A stretch of DNA of 64,000 bases from an uncultured Akkermansia sp. (GTDB taxonomy: Bacteria > Verrucomicrobiota > Verrucomicrobiia > Verrucomicrobiales > Akkermansiaceae), in contig CAJGCZ010000001.1 of the NCBI GenBank assembly GCA_904501975.1, positions 70,682 to 134,681 on the forward strand, in the 5' to 3' direction. Below the pieces are notes generated by a model. The model saw only the letters and a program-made list of their open reading frames with translations, had not been told where the DNA came from and did no database searches. A program made the position numbers and the translations under genes. Of this stretch, positions 24,453 through 32,771 are shown piece after piece; position 1 is the stretch's first letter, and every line of letters starts with the position of its first letter.

Positions 24453-24505
24453 GACATTAGAGAAAAAATCTAACGATTCTATTTTGCATTGTGTAAATAT
24501 TTGGC

Positions 24506-24533
24506 TTGATTGTAGAGCATATTCGGGTATAAT
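24506..24533 (+). promoter_or_regulatory. murC-murB operon promoter, short leader
   Basis: TTGATT (24506-24511), 16 nt, TATAAT (24528-24533). The ATG at 24546 follows 12 nt later, so the leader is about 6 nt. Confidence 0.65.
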
Positions 24534-24545
24534 ACCGCTTAGGTT

Positions 24546-26846
24546 ATGATTGAACAGTTACGCAAACGGCTTCTGGATCGGGAACATCCCGTACGCATTC
24601 ATTTGATTGGTGTTGCAGGCTCCGGCATGAGTGGCTTGGCCCGCATGTTGCTTGAAATGGGCCACCGCGTGAGCGGCTGCGACCGCGTAACAAGTACCGA
24701 AACGGAAAAACTGCAACAGGCAGGACTCGTTTTCTCTTGCCCCCACAGCGCAGAATCCGTACAGGATGCAGAGGTTATTATCTACTCCAGCGCTATCCGC
24801 GAGGAAAATGTTGCTTTGGCCGCGGCCAGAAAGAACGGCAGCCTTTGCTTGCGCCGTGCAGAATGCCTTGCCGCCATTCTCAACAACAAGAAAGGCGTTG
24901 TCGTAGCAGGCACGCACGGCAAAACCACCACCTCCGCTATGTCTGCCCACTTACTGCGCGAGGGGCGTATGCGTCCCTGCCACTACGTGGGCGCTGAGAT
25001 TCCCGTTTTAGGTGCGAATGCTCACTGGACAGAAGATAGCGAATACCTTGTAGCCGAGGGCGATGAAAGCGACGGCACATTGGTCAACTACATTCCCGAG
25101 CACAGCATTATACTCAATATTGAAGCTGAGCACTTGGACTTCTACCGCGATTTGGATCACATTAAATCTGTCTTCCATCGTCTTTGCCGCCAAACGAGAG
25201 GCAAGCTTATTTACTGCAAGAATGACGCCGGCGCACACGATGTGTGCTCTCAATACCCCAACACCATTTCATACGGCTGGCAGGATGCAGATTACACCGC
25301 AACAGACATGACTGTGAAACGCGGTCGCACGCTTTACACTATCAATTATAAAGGCGAGCCGCTGGGTCGCGTTGAGCTTGGCATTCCCGGCAGACACAAT
25401 GTATTGAACTCCCTCGCAGCAACAGCTCTTGCCTTGGAGCTTGGATGCGACTTTGACAGCATTACCCGAGGCTTAGTAAGCTTTGCAGGCGCACGCCGTC
25501 GTTTTGAAACCAAGTACCTCTCCAAGCATTTCCGCATTGTAGACGACTACGGCCACCACCCCACAGAAATTGCAGCCACACTGCAAACAGCCCAGAGTCT
25601 GAAGCCGGAGCGCCTCATCGTTCTCTTCCAGCCGCACCGCTACACACGCACCCAGCTCTTGCGCGATGACTTTGGCAAGGTGCTGCAGAATGTGGATAAG
25701 CTGTACGTGGCAGATGTGTACCCGGCCAGTGAGTTGCCTATCCCCGGCATCAGCGGGCAGACCATCGTCGACGCCGTTTTGGAAAACGGCCCCGTCGATG
25801 CAACCTTCCTTCCCGACTTATCCATGGCTCATCATGTGGTCGGCAACACGCTGCGCCCCGGCGATATGTTTATTACACTGGGTGCCGGTAACGTGCACGA
25901 GGCCGGTGCTAAAATCGCCGCAGATTTGCGTATCGTTGCCGAAATGCAACAGGAATGTGGCGAAGAGATGACGGTGAGACTCTATGAACCCATGAGCAAG
26001 CACACAACCATGGGCGTAGGAGGACAGGCTCAGTACTGGGTTGAACCGACAACCTTCGTACAGATGCAAGCTGTGGTCAACTTCTTTAAGGATCGCAATA
26101 TTCCCGTGCATGTTGTAGGCCGCGGCTCAAACATGATTGTGCGAGACGGCGGTATTCGCGGAGCTGTTATTCACCCCTGCTCCGGCGAATTCGACAAGAT
26201 CGAGCTGCAAGGCCGCAACATTGTTGCCGGCGCCGGTGTCAAGCTGAAGAAGCTGGCCGCCTTTGCTGCACAGCACGGCATTGCCGGCTTTGAGTGGATG
26301 GACGGTATTCCCGGCTATGTAGGCGGCAGCCTGCGCATGAATGCCGGTGCCTGCGGCGGCGACATGTGGGATGTGTTCCGCTCCGCTGTTGCGCTCAACG
26401 AAGACGGCGATATCATTGAATTTGAAAAAGAGAACATGAAGGGTGCTATCTATCGCCGCATCCCCGAGTTTGAACACAACATGGTCATGCAGGCTACATT
26501 CTGTGGCACGCCTGATGACGCCCAAGCCATCGGCGCCCGCATGGATGAAAGCCGTGCCCACCGCAAGGCAACACAACCCATTGCCCAGAGTGCCGGATGC
26601 ACCTTCGTTAACCCGGAAGGGATTCCTGCCGGCAAGTTGATTGATGAAATGGGGCTCAAGGGCTTCAAGATGGGTGGTGCTATGGTTTCCGATGTGCACG
26701 CCAACTTCATTGTGAATACCGGCAATGCAAAGGCTACGGATATCACAGAACTTATCGATTATATTCGCAACAAAGCTAAAACGGAACGCGGCATTACCCT
26801 GCGCACGGAAGTACAGGTTGTAGGCGACCGCGAACCTCAGTTCTAA
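24546..26846 (+). CDS. murC-murB: Fused UDP-N-acetylmuramate--L-alanine ligase / UDP-N-acetylenolpyruvoylglucosamine reductase
   Basis: One 766-residue cytoplasmic polypeptide carries two peptidoglycan precursor enzymes. Residues 1 to ~460 are MurC, which adds L-Ala to UDP-MurNAc: IHLIGVAGSGMSGLA nucleotide loop and ATP-loop GTHGKTTT (122-129). Residues ~475-766 are MurB, which reduces the enolpyruvyl group with FAD and NADPH: VGRGSNMIV and GIPGYVGGSLRMNAGA FAD motifs, and SAGCTFVNP with the catalytic Ser. MurB acts immediately before MurC in the pathway, so the product can pass within one protein. It begins the murCB-ddl-ftsQ operon. Confidence 0.95.
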   Translation: MIEQLRKRLLDREHPVRIHLIGVAGSGMSGLARMLLEMGHRVSGCDRVTSTETEKLQQAGLVFSCPHSAESVQDAEVIIYSSAIREENVALAAARKNGSLCLRRAECLAAILNNKKGVVVAGTHGKTTTSAMSAHLLREGRMRPCHYVGAEIPVLGANAHWTEDSEYLVAEGDESDGTLVNYIPEHSIILNIEAEHLDFYRDLDHIKSVFHRLCRQTRGKLIYCKNDAGAHDVCSQYPNTISYGWQDADYTATDMTVKRGRTLYTINYKGEPLGRVELGIPGRHNVLNSLAATALALELGCDFDSITRGLVSFAGARRRFETKYLSKHFRIVDDYGHHPTEIAATLQTAQSLKPERLIVLFQPHRYTRTQLLRDDFGKVLQNVDKLYVADVYPASELPIPGISGQTIVDAVLENGPVDATFLPDLSMAHHVVGNTLRPGDMFITLGAGNVHEAGAKIAADLRIVAEMQQECGEEMTVRLYEPMSKHTTMGVGGQAQYWVEPTTFVQMQAVVNFFKDRNIPVHVVGRGSNMIVRDGGIRGAVIHPCSGEFDKIELQGRNIVAGAGVKLKKLAAFAAQHGIAGFEWMDGIPGYVGGSLRMNAGACGGDMWDVFRSAVALNEDGDIIEFEKENMKGAIYRRIPEFEHNMVMQATFCGTPDDAQAIGARMDESRAHRKATQPIAQSAGCTFVNPEGIPAGKLIDEMGLKGFKMGGAMVSDVHANFIVNTGNAKATDITELIDYIRNKAKTERGITLRTEVQVVGDREPQF

Positions 26847-26865
26847 TCTATTCTTATTTTCCCAC

Positions 26866-27789
26866 ATGAAAGCACTTACCAAAGATACAGCCATCGCTCT
26901 GCTGATGGGTGGCCCCGGTTCTGAGCGCGAGGTTTCTCTCGTTTCCGGCAACGCCGTATTGGAAGCACTCAAAAACGAAGGATTCACCAACGTAACGCCT
27001 GTTATCGTTGATAGCGTACGCCCCGCAATCCCTGAGGGCACCGAGTTGTGTTACAACATGATTCACGGCACCTATGGCGAGGATGGCGGCTTGCAATCCT
27101 ACTTGGAAGAACTTGGTATTCCTTACACGGGTGCCGGCTCCGTCACCAGCCGTAATTGTTTCGACAAGATTCTCACCAAAAAAGCCTTTTTTGCAGCCGG
27201 TGTGCCCACCCCGGCAGATGAAATCATCCGCTCCGGACAAATGCCCACCATTGGTGTTCCCTGTGTGATTAAGCCCCCGTGCGAGGGTTCTTCCGTGGGT
27301 GTCAGCATCGTAAAAACGGAGGAAGAACTGCCCGCTGCCGTGGCGGAGGCTGCCAAATACGGCACCGACCTTTTGGTGGAAGAATACATCAACGGCAAAG
27401 AACTTACTGTAGCTATCTTCAACGGCACAGCGTTGCCGGTCATTCATATCGCCCCACGCGAGGGGTTCTATGACTTTGCTAACAAGTATCCCTCTCTTTC
27501 CGGCGGTGTAGGTTCTGATTATATTTGCCCCGCAGACATCACAGAGGAAGAAACGAAAGCAGTGCAAGAAGCCGCTCTTGCTGCTTACAAGGCACTGAAT
27601 GTAGAAGTCTATGGTCGTGTAGACGTGCTCCTTACTGAAGACGGAAAGCCCTATGTGCTGGAAATTAACACGATTCCCGGCATGACCAGCGCCTCTCTCT
27701 TCCCCAAGGCTGCCGCTGCCGTTGGCATCAGCTTCGGCGAGCTTTGCACCCGCATTGCAGAAATTTCACTCAATCAGCCCCGAGGTTAA
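26866..27789 (+). CDS. ddl: D-alanine--D-alanine ligase
   Basis: Makes the D-Ala-D-Ala dipeptide for the peptidoglycan stem. The 307-residue ATP-grasp enzyme has the N-terminal GGPGSEREVSLVSGN, the HGTYGEDGGLQSYLEELGI segment, and the metal-site EINTIPGMT. It lies 19 nt after murC-murB and 18 nt before ftsQ, with no Shine-Dalgarno sequences. Order murC-murB-ddl-ftsQ matches the end of the dcw cluster in many Gram-negatives, but ftsA and ftsZ do not follow. Confidence 0.95.
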   Translation: MKALTKDTAIALLMGGPGSEREVSLVSGNAVLEALKNEGFTNVTPVIVDSVRPAIPEGTELCYNMIHGTYGEDGGLQSYLEELGIPYTGAGSVTSRNCFDKILTKKAFFAAGVPTPADEIIRSGQMPTIGVPCVIKPPCEGSSVGVSIVKTEEELPAAVAEAAKYGTDLLVEEYINGKELTVAIFNGTALPVIHIAPREGFYDFANKYPSLSGGVGSDYICPADITEEETKAVQEAALAAYKALNVEVYGRVDVLLTEDGKPYVLEINTIPGMTSASLFPKAAAAVGISFGELCTRIAEISLNQPRG

Positions 27790-27807
27790 CCTGCATTTTC
27801 GCGCATC

Positions 27808-28710
27808 ATGCCCAACGAGCACGAAAAATACAACGCGTTTTATAACCAAAAGAAAGCAAACGAATTTGAAAAGCGTCTCTCCTTTGGGGAGAAGCTTTTC
27901 AGTTTTCTTTCCTTTCTGCGCGGTGCCCGTCGCATCACTCGCTGGGCATGCGTGAGCCTTGTGCTCGCCATTGTATACATAGTAACGCACTCCCTCTTTG
28001 TATACCTTTGCGACACATATTCTCACCAAGACCGCAGCATTGCATACAGCTCGCAATACGGCATTCTGACCAAACACCAGGTTATTGACATACTTGGGAT
28101 TAATACCAATACTAACTTTTCTGCACTACCTCTTGGCGCGTTGCAAAGCAAGTTGAATCATCACCCTGCCATTCGCAAGGCCTCCATCAACATTGCAAAC
28201 GGTGGTGTCTTATCTATTCAGGTAGAGGAGCACGTGCCTTTGCTCTTTATTGAAATGGCAGATAAAGCCATCACCGGCAAAAGTGCACGTTACTGCTTAA
28301 GCCCGGAGAGAATCATATTTGCCTACGACCCCATCATTCACACACGTTTCAATCAATTGCCTACTTGGTTGCTCCGAGCAGCAGATGTGAAAGATTTTTC
28401 TCCCGGACATGAGATAGCTGAGGAAAAGTGCGCCCCCATCATTGAATTGGCAAGAGCAGCAAACGCCTATTCAGACAGAACGGAGTTGCCCTCCATTCTC
28501 ACCATTGAGCGGCCTACAGAGCACGCGTTACAATGGCGTCTTATCTTCCGTCTGGAAACCGGCACTACGGTTGAAATGAGCACATTGCACAATATTCCCG
28601 ATCAACTCGAACGCCTTGTAAAAGTACTCAACCATGCTCGGGGTATCAATAAAAAAGTCATCAGCACCTGCGTGGCTCCCGAGAAATATGTGCCTGCGGT
28701 ATTGGAATAA
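27808..28710 (+). CDS. ftsQ: Cell division protein FtsQ/DivIB-like
   Basis: A bitopic divisome protein of 300 residues. A charged cytoplasmic N-terminus of ~45 residues precedes one membrane segment (WACVSLVLAIVYIVTHSLFVYL). The POTRA region follows (YGILTKHQVIDILGI... HPAIRKASINIANGGVLSIQVEEHVPL), with the typical pattern of residues scaffolding FtsB/FtsL. Sequence similarity is weak, as usual for FtsQ; the call rests on topology, POTRA pattern and position after ddl. Confidence 0.8.
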   Translation: MPNEHEKYNAFYNQKKANEFEKRLSFGEKLFSFLSFLRGARRITRWACVSLVLAIVYIVTHSLFVYLCDTYSHQDRSIAYSSQYGILTKHQVIDILGINTNTNFSALPLGALQSKLNHHPAIRKASINIANGGVLSIQVEEHVPLLFIEMADKAITGKSARYCLSPERIIFAYDPIIHTRFNQLPTWLLRAADVKDFSPGHEIAEEKCAPIIELARAANAYSDRTELPSILTIERPTEHALQWRLIFRLETGTTVEMSTLHNIPDQLERLVKVLNHARGINKKVISTCVAPEKYVPAVLE

Positions 28711-28763
28711 TTGCTCTTTCTCTTCTAATCTCGGCATACAGAATAATATTGTTTTTATTTTCC

Positions 28764-28792
28764 TTGACAAAGATAGTCAATACTTCTAAAAT
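28764..28792 (+). promoter_or_regulatory. nusA operon promoter
   Basis: A perfect TTGACA (28764-28769), 17 nt, TAAAAT (28787-28792). The predicted start is near 28799, about 98 nt before nusA. Confidence 0.75.
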
Positions 28793-28827
28793 AAATGCCG
28801 ACAAGGTTCCGGTCTGTTCATAGATTG

Positions 28828-28855
28828 GAGCGGGTCTATGACCCGCTCTTTTTTT
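28828..28855 (+). terminator. Intrinsic terminator/attenuator in the nusA leader
   Basis: GAGCGGGTC (28828-28836), loop TAT, GACCCGCTC (28840-28848), then seven T (28849-28855). It lies between the promoter at 28764 and nusA. TCATAGA (28818-28824) is complementary to TCTATGA (28835-28841) at the hairpin top, so an alternative fold is possible. Confidence 0.8.
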
Positions 28856-28896
28856 GTAGCAGGCGTAATATCAAAACTCATCAATAACATAATACA

Positions 28897-30183
28897 ATGG
28901 CCGCAACAGACATTTCCGCTCTGATCGATTTCTACGTACGTGAGAAAGACCTCACGCGCGAGCGTGTTATCCAGGCACTTGAGGCTTCCTTCCTCACTGC
29001 TTATGCCAAAATGGTACCGGGTGCAGAACGCATCCATAACATTAAAGCCGTAGTTTATCCTCAGAAGAACGCCGTTAAAATTAAGGCTGTAATGGAGGTT
29101 GTGGAGGATGAGGATTTTTCTGATCCTTTCAATGAAATGAAGCTTAGCGATGCCGCAGCTCTCTATGCAGCTAAGGGCAAGACCATCTCTGTAGGTGATA
29201 CGGTTACCGTAAACATCACCCCGCAGGATTTCGGTCGTATTGCCGTACAAACTGCACGCCAGACCATGCAGCAGCGCATTCGCAAAGCCGAGCAGGAAAT
29301 GCTTGCCGAGGCCTTCAGCGACCGCATCGGTGAAGTAGTAACCGGCACCGTTCGCCGCTACGACAAAGGCGACGTCATTGTTGAGGTTGACAAGTTTGAG
29401 GGTATTGTTCCCTCCCGCCAGCGCATCCCCAAGGAGGACTACACGCCCGGCGACAAGCTTCGTTTCTATGTTGTTGAAGTGCGTGACGGAGCCCGTGGTC
29501 ACGAGCTGATTCTTTCCCGCAGTCATCCGAATCTGGTACGCCGTCTGTTCGAGAACGAAGTCATTGAGATTTCTGACGGCACCGTGGAAATCGTTTCCAT
29601 CGTGCGCGAGCCCGGCTACCGCACCAAGTTGGTAGTACGCAGTGAAGACCCGAACGTGGACCCCATCGGCGCCTGTGTAGGCATGCGTGGTGCTCGCGTT
29701 AAGAATGTTGTCAACGAGCTCAACCACGAGAAGATTGACATTCTTGAGTACACAGAAGACAAGGCCGCCATGGTGTTGGAATCACTGGCTCCGATTGAGC
29801 CGGTGAAGGTAGATGTAGACAATAACGCTCGCGTTGTTTCCGTATACGTTGCCGATGACAAGACCGCCGCTAAGGCAAAGGGCAGCAAGGGTAAGAACGT
29901 ACGCCTCACAGCTCGCCTTATTTCTACCCCCAGCGACCGTTGGGATGTGCGTGTAGAAGCCTACGACAGAATGACCCAAACCAAGACCATTGCCTCTGAG
30001 GGAGCTAATGAGCTTGTTTCCGTCCTCGGTATCGATGCCTACTTGGCAGAGCAAATGATTGCCAACGGCTTCACCACCGTTCAAGGTATCGCCAGCTATG
30101 TTCAGCCTGAGGACTTGGTAGATGCTCTCGGCATCAGCGAAGATCAAGCCTTTGCTATCGTGGATAAGGCTAAGAACGCATAA
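28897..30183 (+). CDS. nusA: Transcription termination/antitermination factor NusA
   Basis: Binds RNA polymerase and nascent RNA to modulate pausing, termination and antitermination. The 428 residues contain the N-terminal polymerase-binding domain (1 to ~130), an S1 domain (GEVVTGTVRRYDKGDVIVEV onward), KH1 (GACVGMRGARVKNVVNEL) and KH2 (KGSKGKNVRLTARL). One helix-hairpin-helix-like C-terminal repeat follows (LGIDAYLAEQMIANGFTTVQGIA...). It heads nusA-infB-rbfA. The usual upstream rimP gene is not here. Confidence 0.95.
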   Translation: MAATDISALIDFYVREKDLTRERVIQALEASFLTAYAKMVPGAERIHNIKAVVYPQKNAVKIKAVMEVVEDEDFSDPFNEMKLSDAAALYAAKGKTISVGDTVTVNITPQDFGRIAVQTARQTMQQRIRKAEQEMLAEAFSDRIGEVVTGTVRRYDKGDVIVEVDKFEGIVPSRQRIPKEDYTPGDKLRFYVVEVRDGARGHELILSRSHPNLVRRLFENEVIEISDGTVEIVSIVREPGYRTKLVVRSEDPNVDPIGACVGMRGARVKNVVNELNHEKIDILEYTEDKAAMVLESLAPIEPVKVDVDNNARVVSVYVADDKTAAKAKGSKGKNVRLTARLISTPSDRWDVRVEAYDRMTQTKTIASEGANELVSVLGIDAYLAEQMIANGFTTVQGIASYVQPEDLVDALGISEDQAFAIVDKAKNA

Positions 30184-30224
30184 GCAGCGAATCAGATACA
30201 TACTGAATTTAATCATTTTACAAC

Positions 30225-32363
30225 ATGGCAAATCCTGAACAGAAAAAGCCGCAAGTACTGGATCTCCTTGGAGGCTCCAAGAAGAAAAAGGCACAGAGCG
30301 AGGCTCCGCAGCAAAGCGCAGCACCGGCTCCTAAGCAGTCCGGCGCCCAGAATCGCAAGCCGGCCCCTGCTCCTGCCAAAAAAGACGCTTTAGATTTGCT
30401 CTCTCCGCACAAGAAGCAGAGAGACAACAAAAAGCCTGCCGAAGCTGCACCGCAGAAGCAACAACAGCAACCGAAGCCGGCAGCACAAGCTCCTGCCCGT
30501 AAGGAGCAGCCTGCCAAAGCTCAGGAAAACAAACCCGCTCCTGCTAAGCCCCAGCAGCCTGCTGAGGCTCCTGCCGGTGGCACCATCAACGTGAAGGCCC
30601 CCATCACGGTAGCAGAACTTGCCACTCACATGGGCGTGAAGCCTTTCCGCTTGATTGCTGAGCTGCTTCCTATGGGTGTGTTTGCCAACCCCGGTACCAC
30701 ACTTGACAAAGACCAAGTAGCAGCCCTTTGCGAGAAGCACGGTTTCAGCTACGAGCGTGTGAAGCGCGAAAAAGGTGCAGGCGTGAAGGCTCCCGTCGAA
30801 GTGATTCAGGAGCCCGAGGCTGTTGCTATCGAGAAAGAGCCCGAGGATGCCCTGAAGGTGCGCACCCCCATCATCACAGTCATGGGACACGTTGACCACG
30901 GCAAGACCTCCCTGCTCGACTACATCCGCCGCGCTAAGGTAGTAGCCGGAGAAGCCGGTGGCATTACTCAGCACATTGGTGCCTACTCCGTACAGCACAA
31001 TGAAAATATCCTCACCTTCATTGATACCCCCGGCCACGCCATTTTCACCGAGATGCGTGCTCGCGGTGCAGACGTAACGGACATCGTGGTATTGGTGGTA
31101 GCCGCTAACGATGGTATTATGCCCCAGACGAAGGAAGCCATCATGCACGCTAAAGCTGCCGGCAAGACCATCATTGTTGCCGTTAACAAGTGCGATCTTC
31201 CTACCGCCGACCCCATCCGCGTGCGTACGCAGTTGATGGAGCACGACCTGATGCCGACCGACTTTGGTGGTGAAATTGAGTGTGTAGACATCTCTGCCCA
31301 CACAGGTGCCGGTATTGATGATTTGCTCGACCTCCTTTGCTTGCAAGCTGAGGTGCTGGAGCTCAAGGCCAACCCCCGCGCCAACTGTCGCGCCTCCATC
31401 ATCGAGGCTCGTATCGAGCAAGGCAAAGGCAGCTCTGCCACAGTTATCGTACAAAGTGGTACGCTCAAGGTCGGCATGCCCTTCATCTGCGGTCCCTATG
31501 CCGGTAAGGTTAAGACACTCTTCAACGACCAAGGCAAGGCCATCAAGAAGGTAACACCCGGTATGCCTGCCGAAGTTTCCGGTTTCTTGCAGACTCCGAA
31601 CGTGGGTGACGAGCTTGTGGAAATGGAAAACGAACGCGCCGCCCGCCGCTTGGCAGATGAGCGACAGGAAGAGCTTCGCCAGCAGCGTTTGGCTGCGCCC
31701 AAGCGCTCCCGCATGGAAGAAATCCTTGCCATGATGGGCGACGGCTCCCAGAAGGCTGTACTCAAGATTTACCTCAAGGGTGACGTACAAGGCTCTGTAG
31801 AGGCCATTAAGAAAGCCATCATGGACATCAAGAGCGACAAGGTGGAATGCCAATTCATCGGCGCCTCTGCAGGCCCGATTTCTGAAAGCGACATTCTTCT
31901 TGCCTCCTCCTCCGATGCTGTTGTGCTCGGCTTCAACGTGAAGGTTGAAAGCAATGCCGTTAAGGCCGTGAAGCGCGAGGGTGTGCAGGTGAAGATTTAC
32001 TCCATTGTGTATGAGCTTATCGACCAGGTGAAAGACGCCATGCTTGGCTTGCTTGAGCCTGAGACCCGTGAAACCGTGCTGGGCCATGCCGAGATTCGCC
32101 AGGTATTCAAGCTCAACAAGGGCAAAGCAGCAGGTTCCTTTGTTAAGGACGGTAAGATGCTTCGCTCTGCAGAAGCTCGCGTGCTGCGCGACGGTCAGGT
32201 TGTGTTCGACGGTCGTATGTCCACCCTGCGTCGATTCCAGGACGAAGTGGAGGAAGTCAAGAGCGGCTTAGAGTGCGGTATTCGCTTGGCTGATTACAAC
32301 GATTACGAAGAGGGCGACATCATCGAATGCTACTCTCTTGAGAAGATTAAGCAGACTCTCTGA
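30225..32363 (+). CDS. infB: Translation initiation factor IF-2
   Basis: GTPase that brings initiator tRNA to the ribosome. In the 712 residues, 1 to ~120 are a Pro/Ala/Lys/Gln-rich unstructured extension, followed by an IF2_N-like segment (ITVAELATHMGVKPFRLIAELL). The G domain has G1 GHVDHGKTS, G3 DTPGH and G4 NKCD. Domains II-IV follow. The N-terminal extension lacks most IF2_N repeats of the enterobacterial long form. It lies 41 nt after nusA. Confidence 0.96.
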   Translation: MANPEQKKPQVLDLLGGSKKKKAQSEAPQQSAAPAPKQSGAQNRKPAPAPAKKDALDLLSPHKKQRDNKKPAEAAPQKQQQQPKPAAQAPARKEQPAKAQENKPAPAKPQQPAEAPAGGTINVKAPITVAELATHMGVKPFRLIAELLPMGVFANPGTTLDKDQVAALCEKHGFSYERVKREKGAGVKAPVEVIQEPEAVAIEKEPEDALKVRTPIITVMGHVDHGKTSLLDYIRRAKVVAGEAGGITQHIGAYSVQHNENILTFIDTPGHAIFTEMRARGADVTDIVVLVVAANDGIMPQTKEAIMHAKAAGKTIIVAVNKCDLPTADPIRVRTQLMEHDLMPTDFGGEIECVDISAHTGAGIDDLLDLLCLQAEVLELKANPRANCRASIIEARIEQGKGSSATVIVQSGTLKVGMPFICGPYAGKVKTLFNDQGKAIKKVTPGMPAEVSGFLQTPNVGDELVEMENERAARRLADERQEELRQQRLAAPKRSRMEEILAMMGDGSQKAVLKIYLKGDVQGSVEAIKKAIMDIKSDKVECQFIGASAGPISESDILLASSSDAVVLGFNVKVESNAVKAVKREGVQVKIYSIVYELIDQVKDAMLGLLEPETRETVLGHAEIRQVFKLNKGKAAGSFVKDGKMLRSAEARVLRDGQVVFDGRMSTLRRFQDEVEEVKSGLECGIRLADYNDYEEGDIIECYSLEKIKQTL

Positions 32364-32367
32364 TTTC

Positions 32368-32754
32368 ATGGCATCTCGTCGTCTCGATAAGGTCAATGAA
32401 TTGATGCGTCGCGAAATCGGCACTTTCGTACAGAAAGAGTTCGATTGGAACGGAACCATCGTATCTATTCTTGACGTTGAAATCACAGAAGACCTGAAAG
32501 AAGGCCGTGTTTGGGTGGGCGTTGTAGGACGCATGGCACCTGATCAAGTTCTGGAGAAACTGACGCGTAACCGCGCCATGATTCAAAAGGCTGTGAGCAA
32601 GCGCGTTGTTCTCAGAAACACCCCCAAACTGACCTTTAAGCATGACAACTCCGCCCAGCGTGGTGTGGACATGGTAAATCTGCTTGATGATATTGAGCAG
32701 AATCTGCCGAAGGCTCCGCCCCTTCCTGAGGGAGAGTTTGATCCGGAAATCTGA
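32368..32754 (+). CDS. rbfA: Ribosome-binding factor A
   Basis: A KH-fold protein that assists late 30S maturation near the 16S 5' helix. 128 residues from the ATG at 32368, 4 nt after the infB stop; starting here gives the standard SRRLDKVNELMRREIG opening. The AxG-type KH motif is replaced by the VWVGVVG region as in other RbfA. An upstream in-frame ATG at 32338 inside infB is not needed. Confidence 0.92.
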   Translation: MASRRLDKVNELMRREIGTFVQKEFDWNGTIVSILDVEITEDLKEGRVWVGVVGRMAPDQVLEKLTRNRAMIQKAVSKRVVLRNTPKLTFKHDNSAQRGVDMVNLLDDIEQNLPKAPPLPEGEFDPEI

Positions 32755-32771
32755 TTCCCTCATTTACGTAA

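Noticed and set aside
28818..28855. T-box or ribosomal-protein leader in front of nusA
   Set aside because: The leader is too short for a T-box and no T-box sequence is present; only a simple terminator with a 7-nt competing pairing is visible.
30390..32087. A 565-codon open frame antisense to infB
   Set aside because: It mirrors the codon bias of a certain gene (IF-2), has no homology-like motifs and is Leu/His/Val-rich as expected of a shadow frame. The same holds for long antisense frames over nrdD (12501-13679), GH57 (23227-24252) and trxB (40349-41455).
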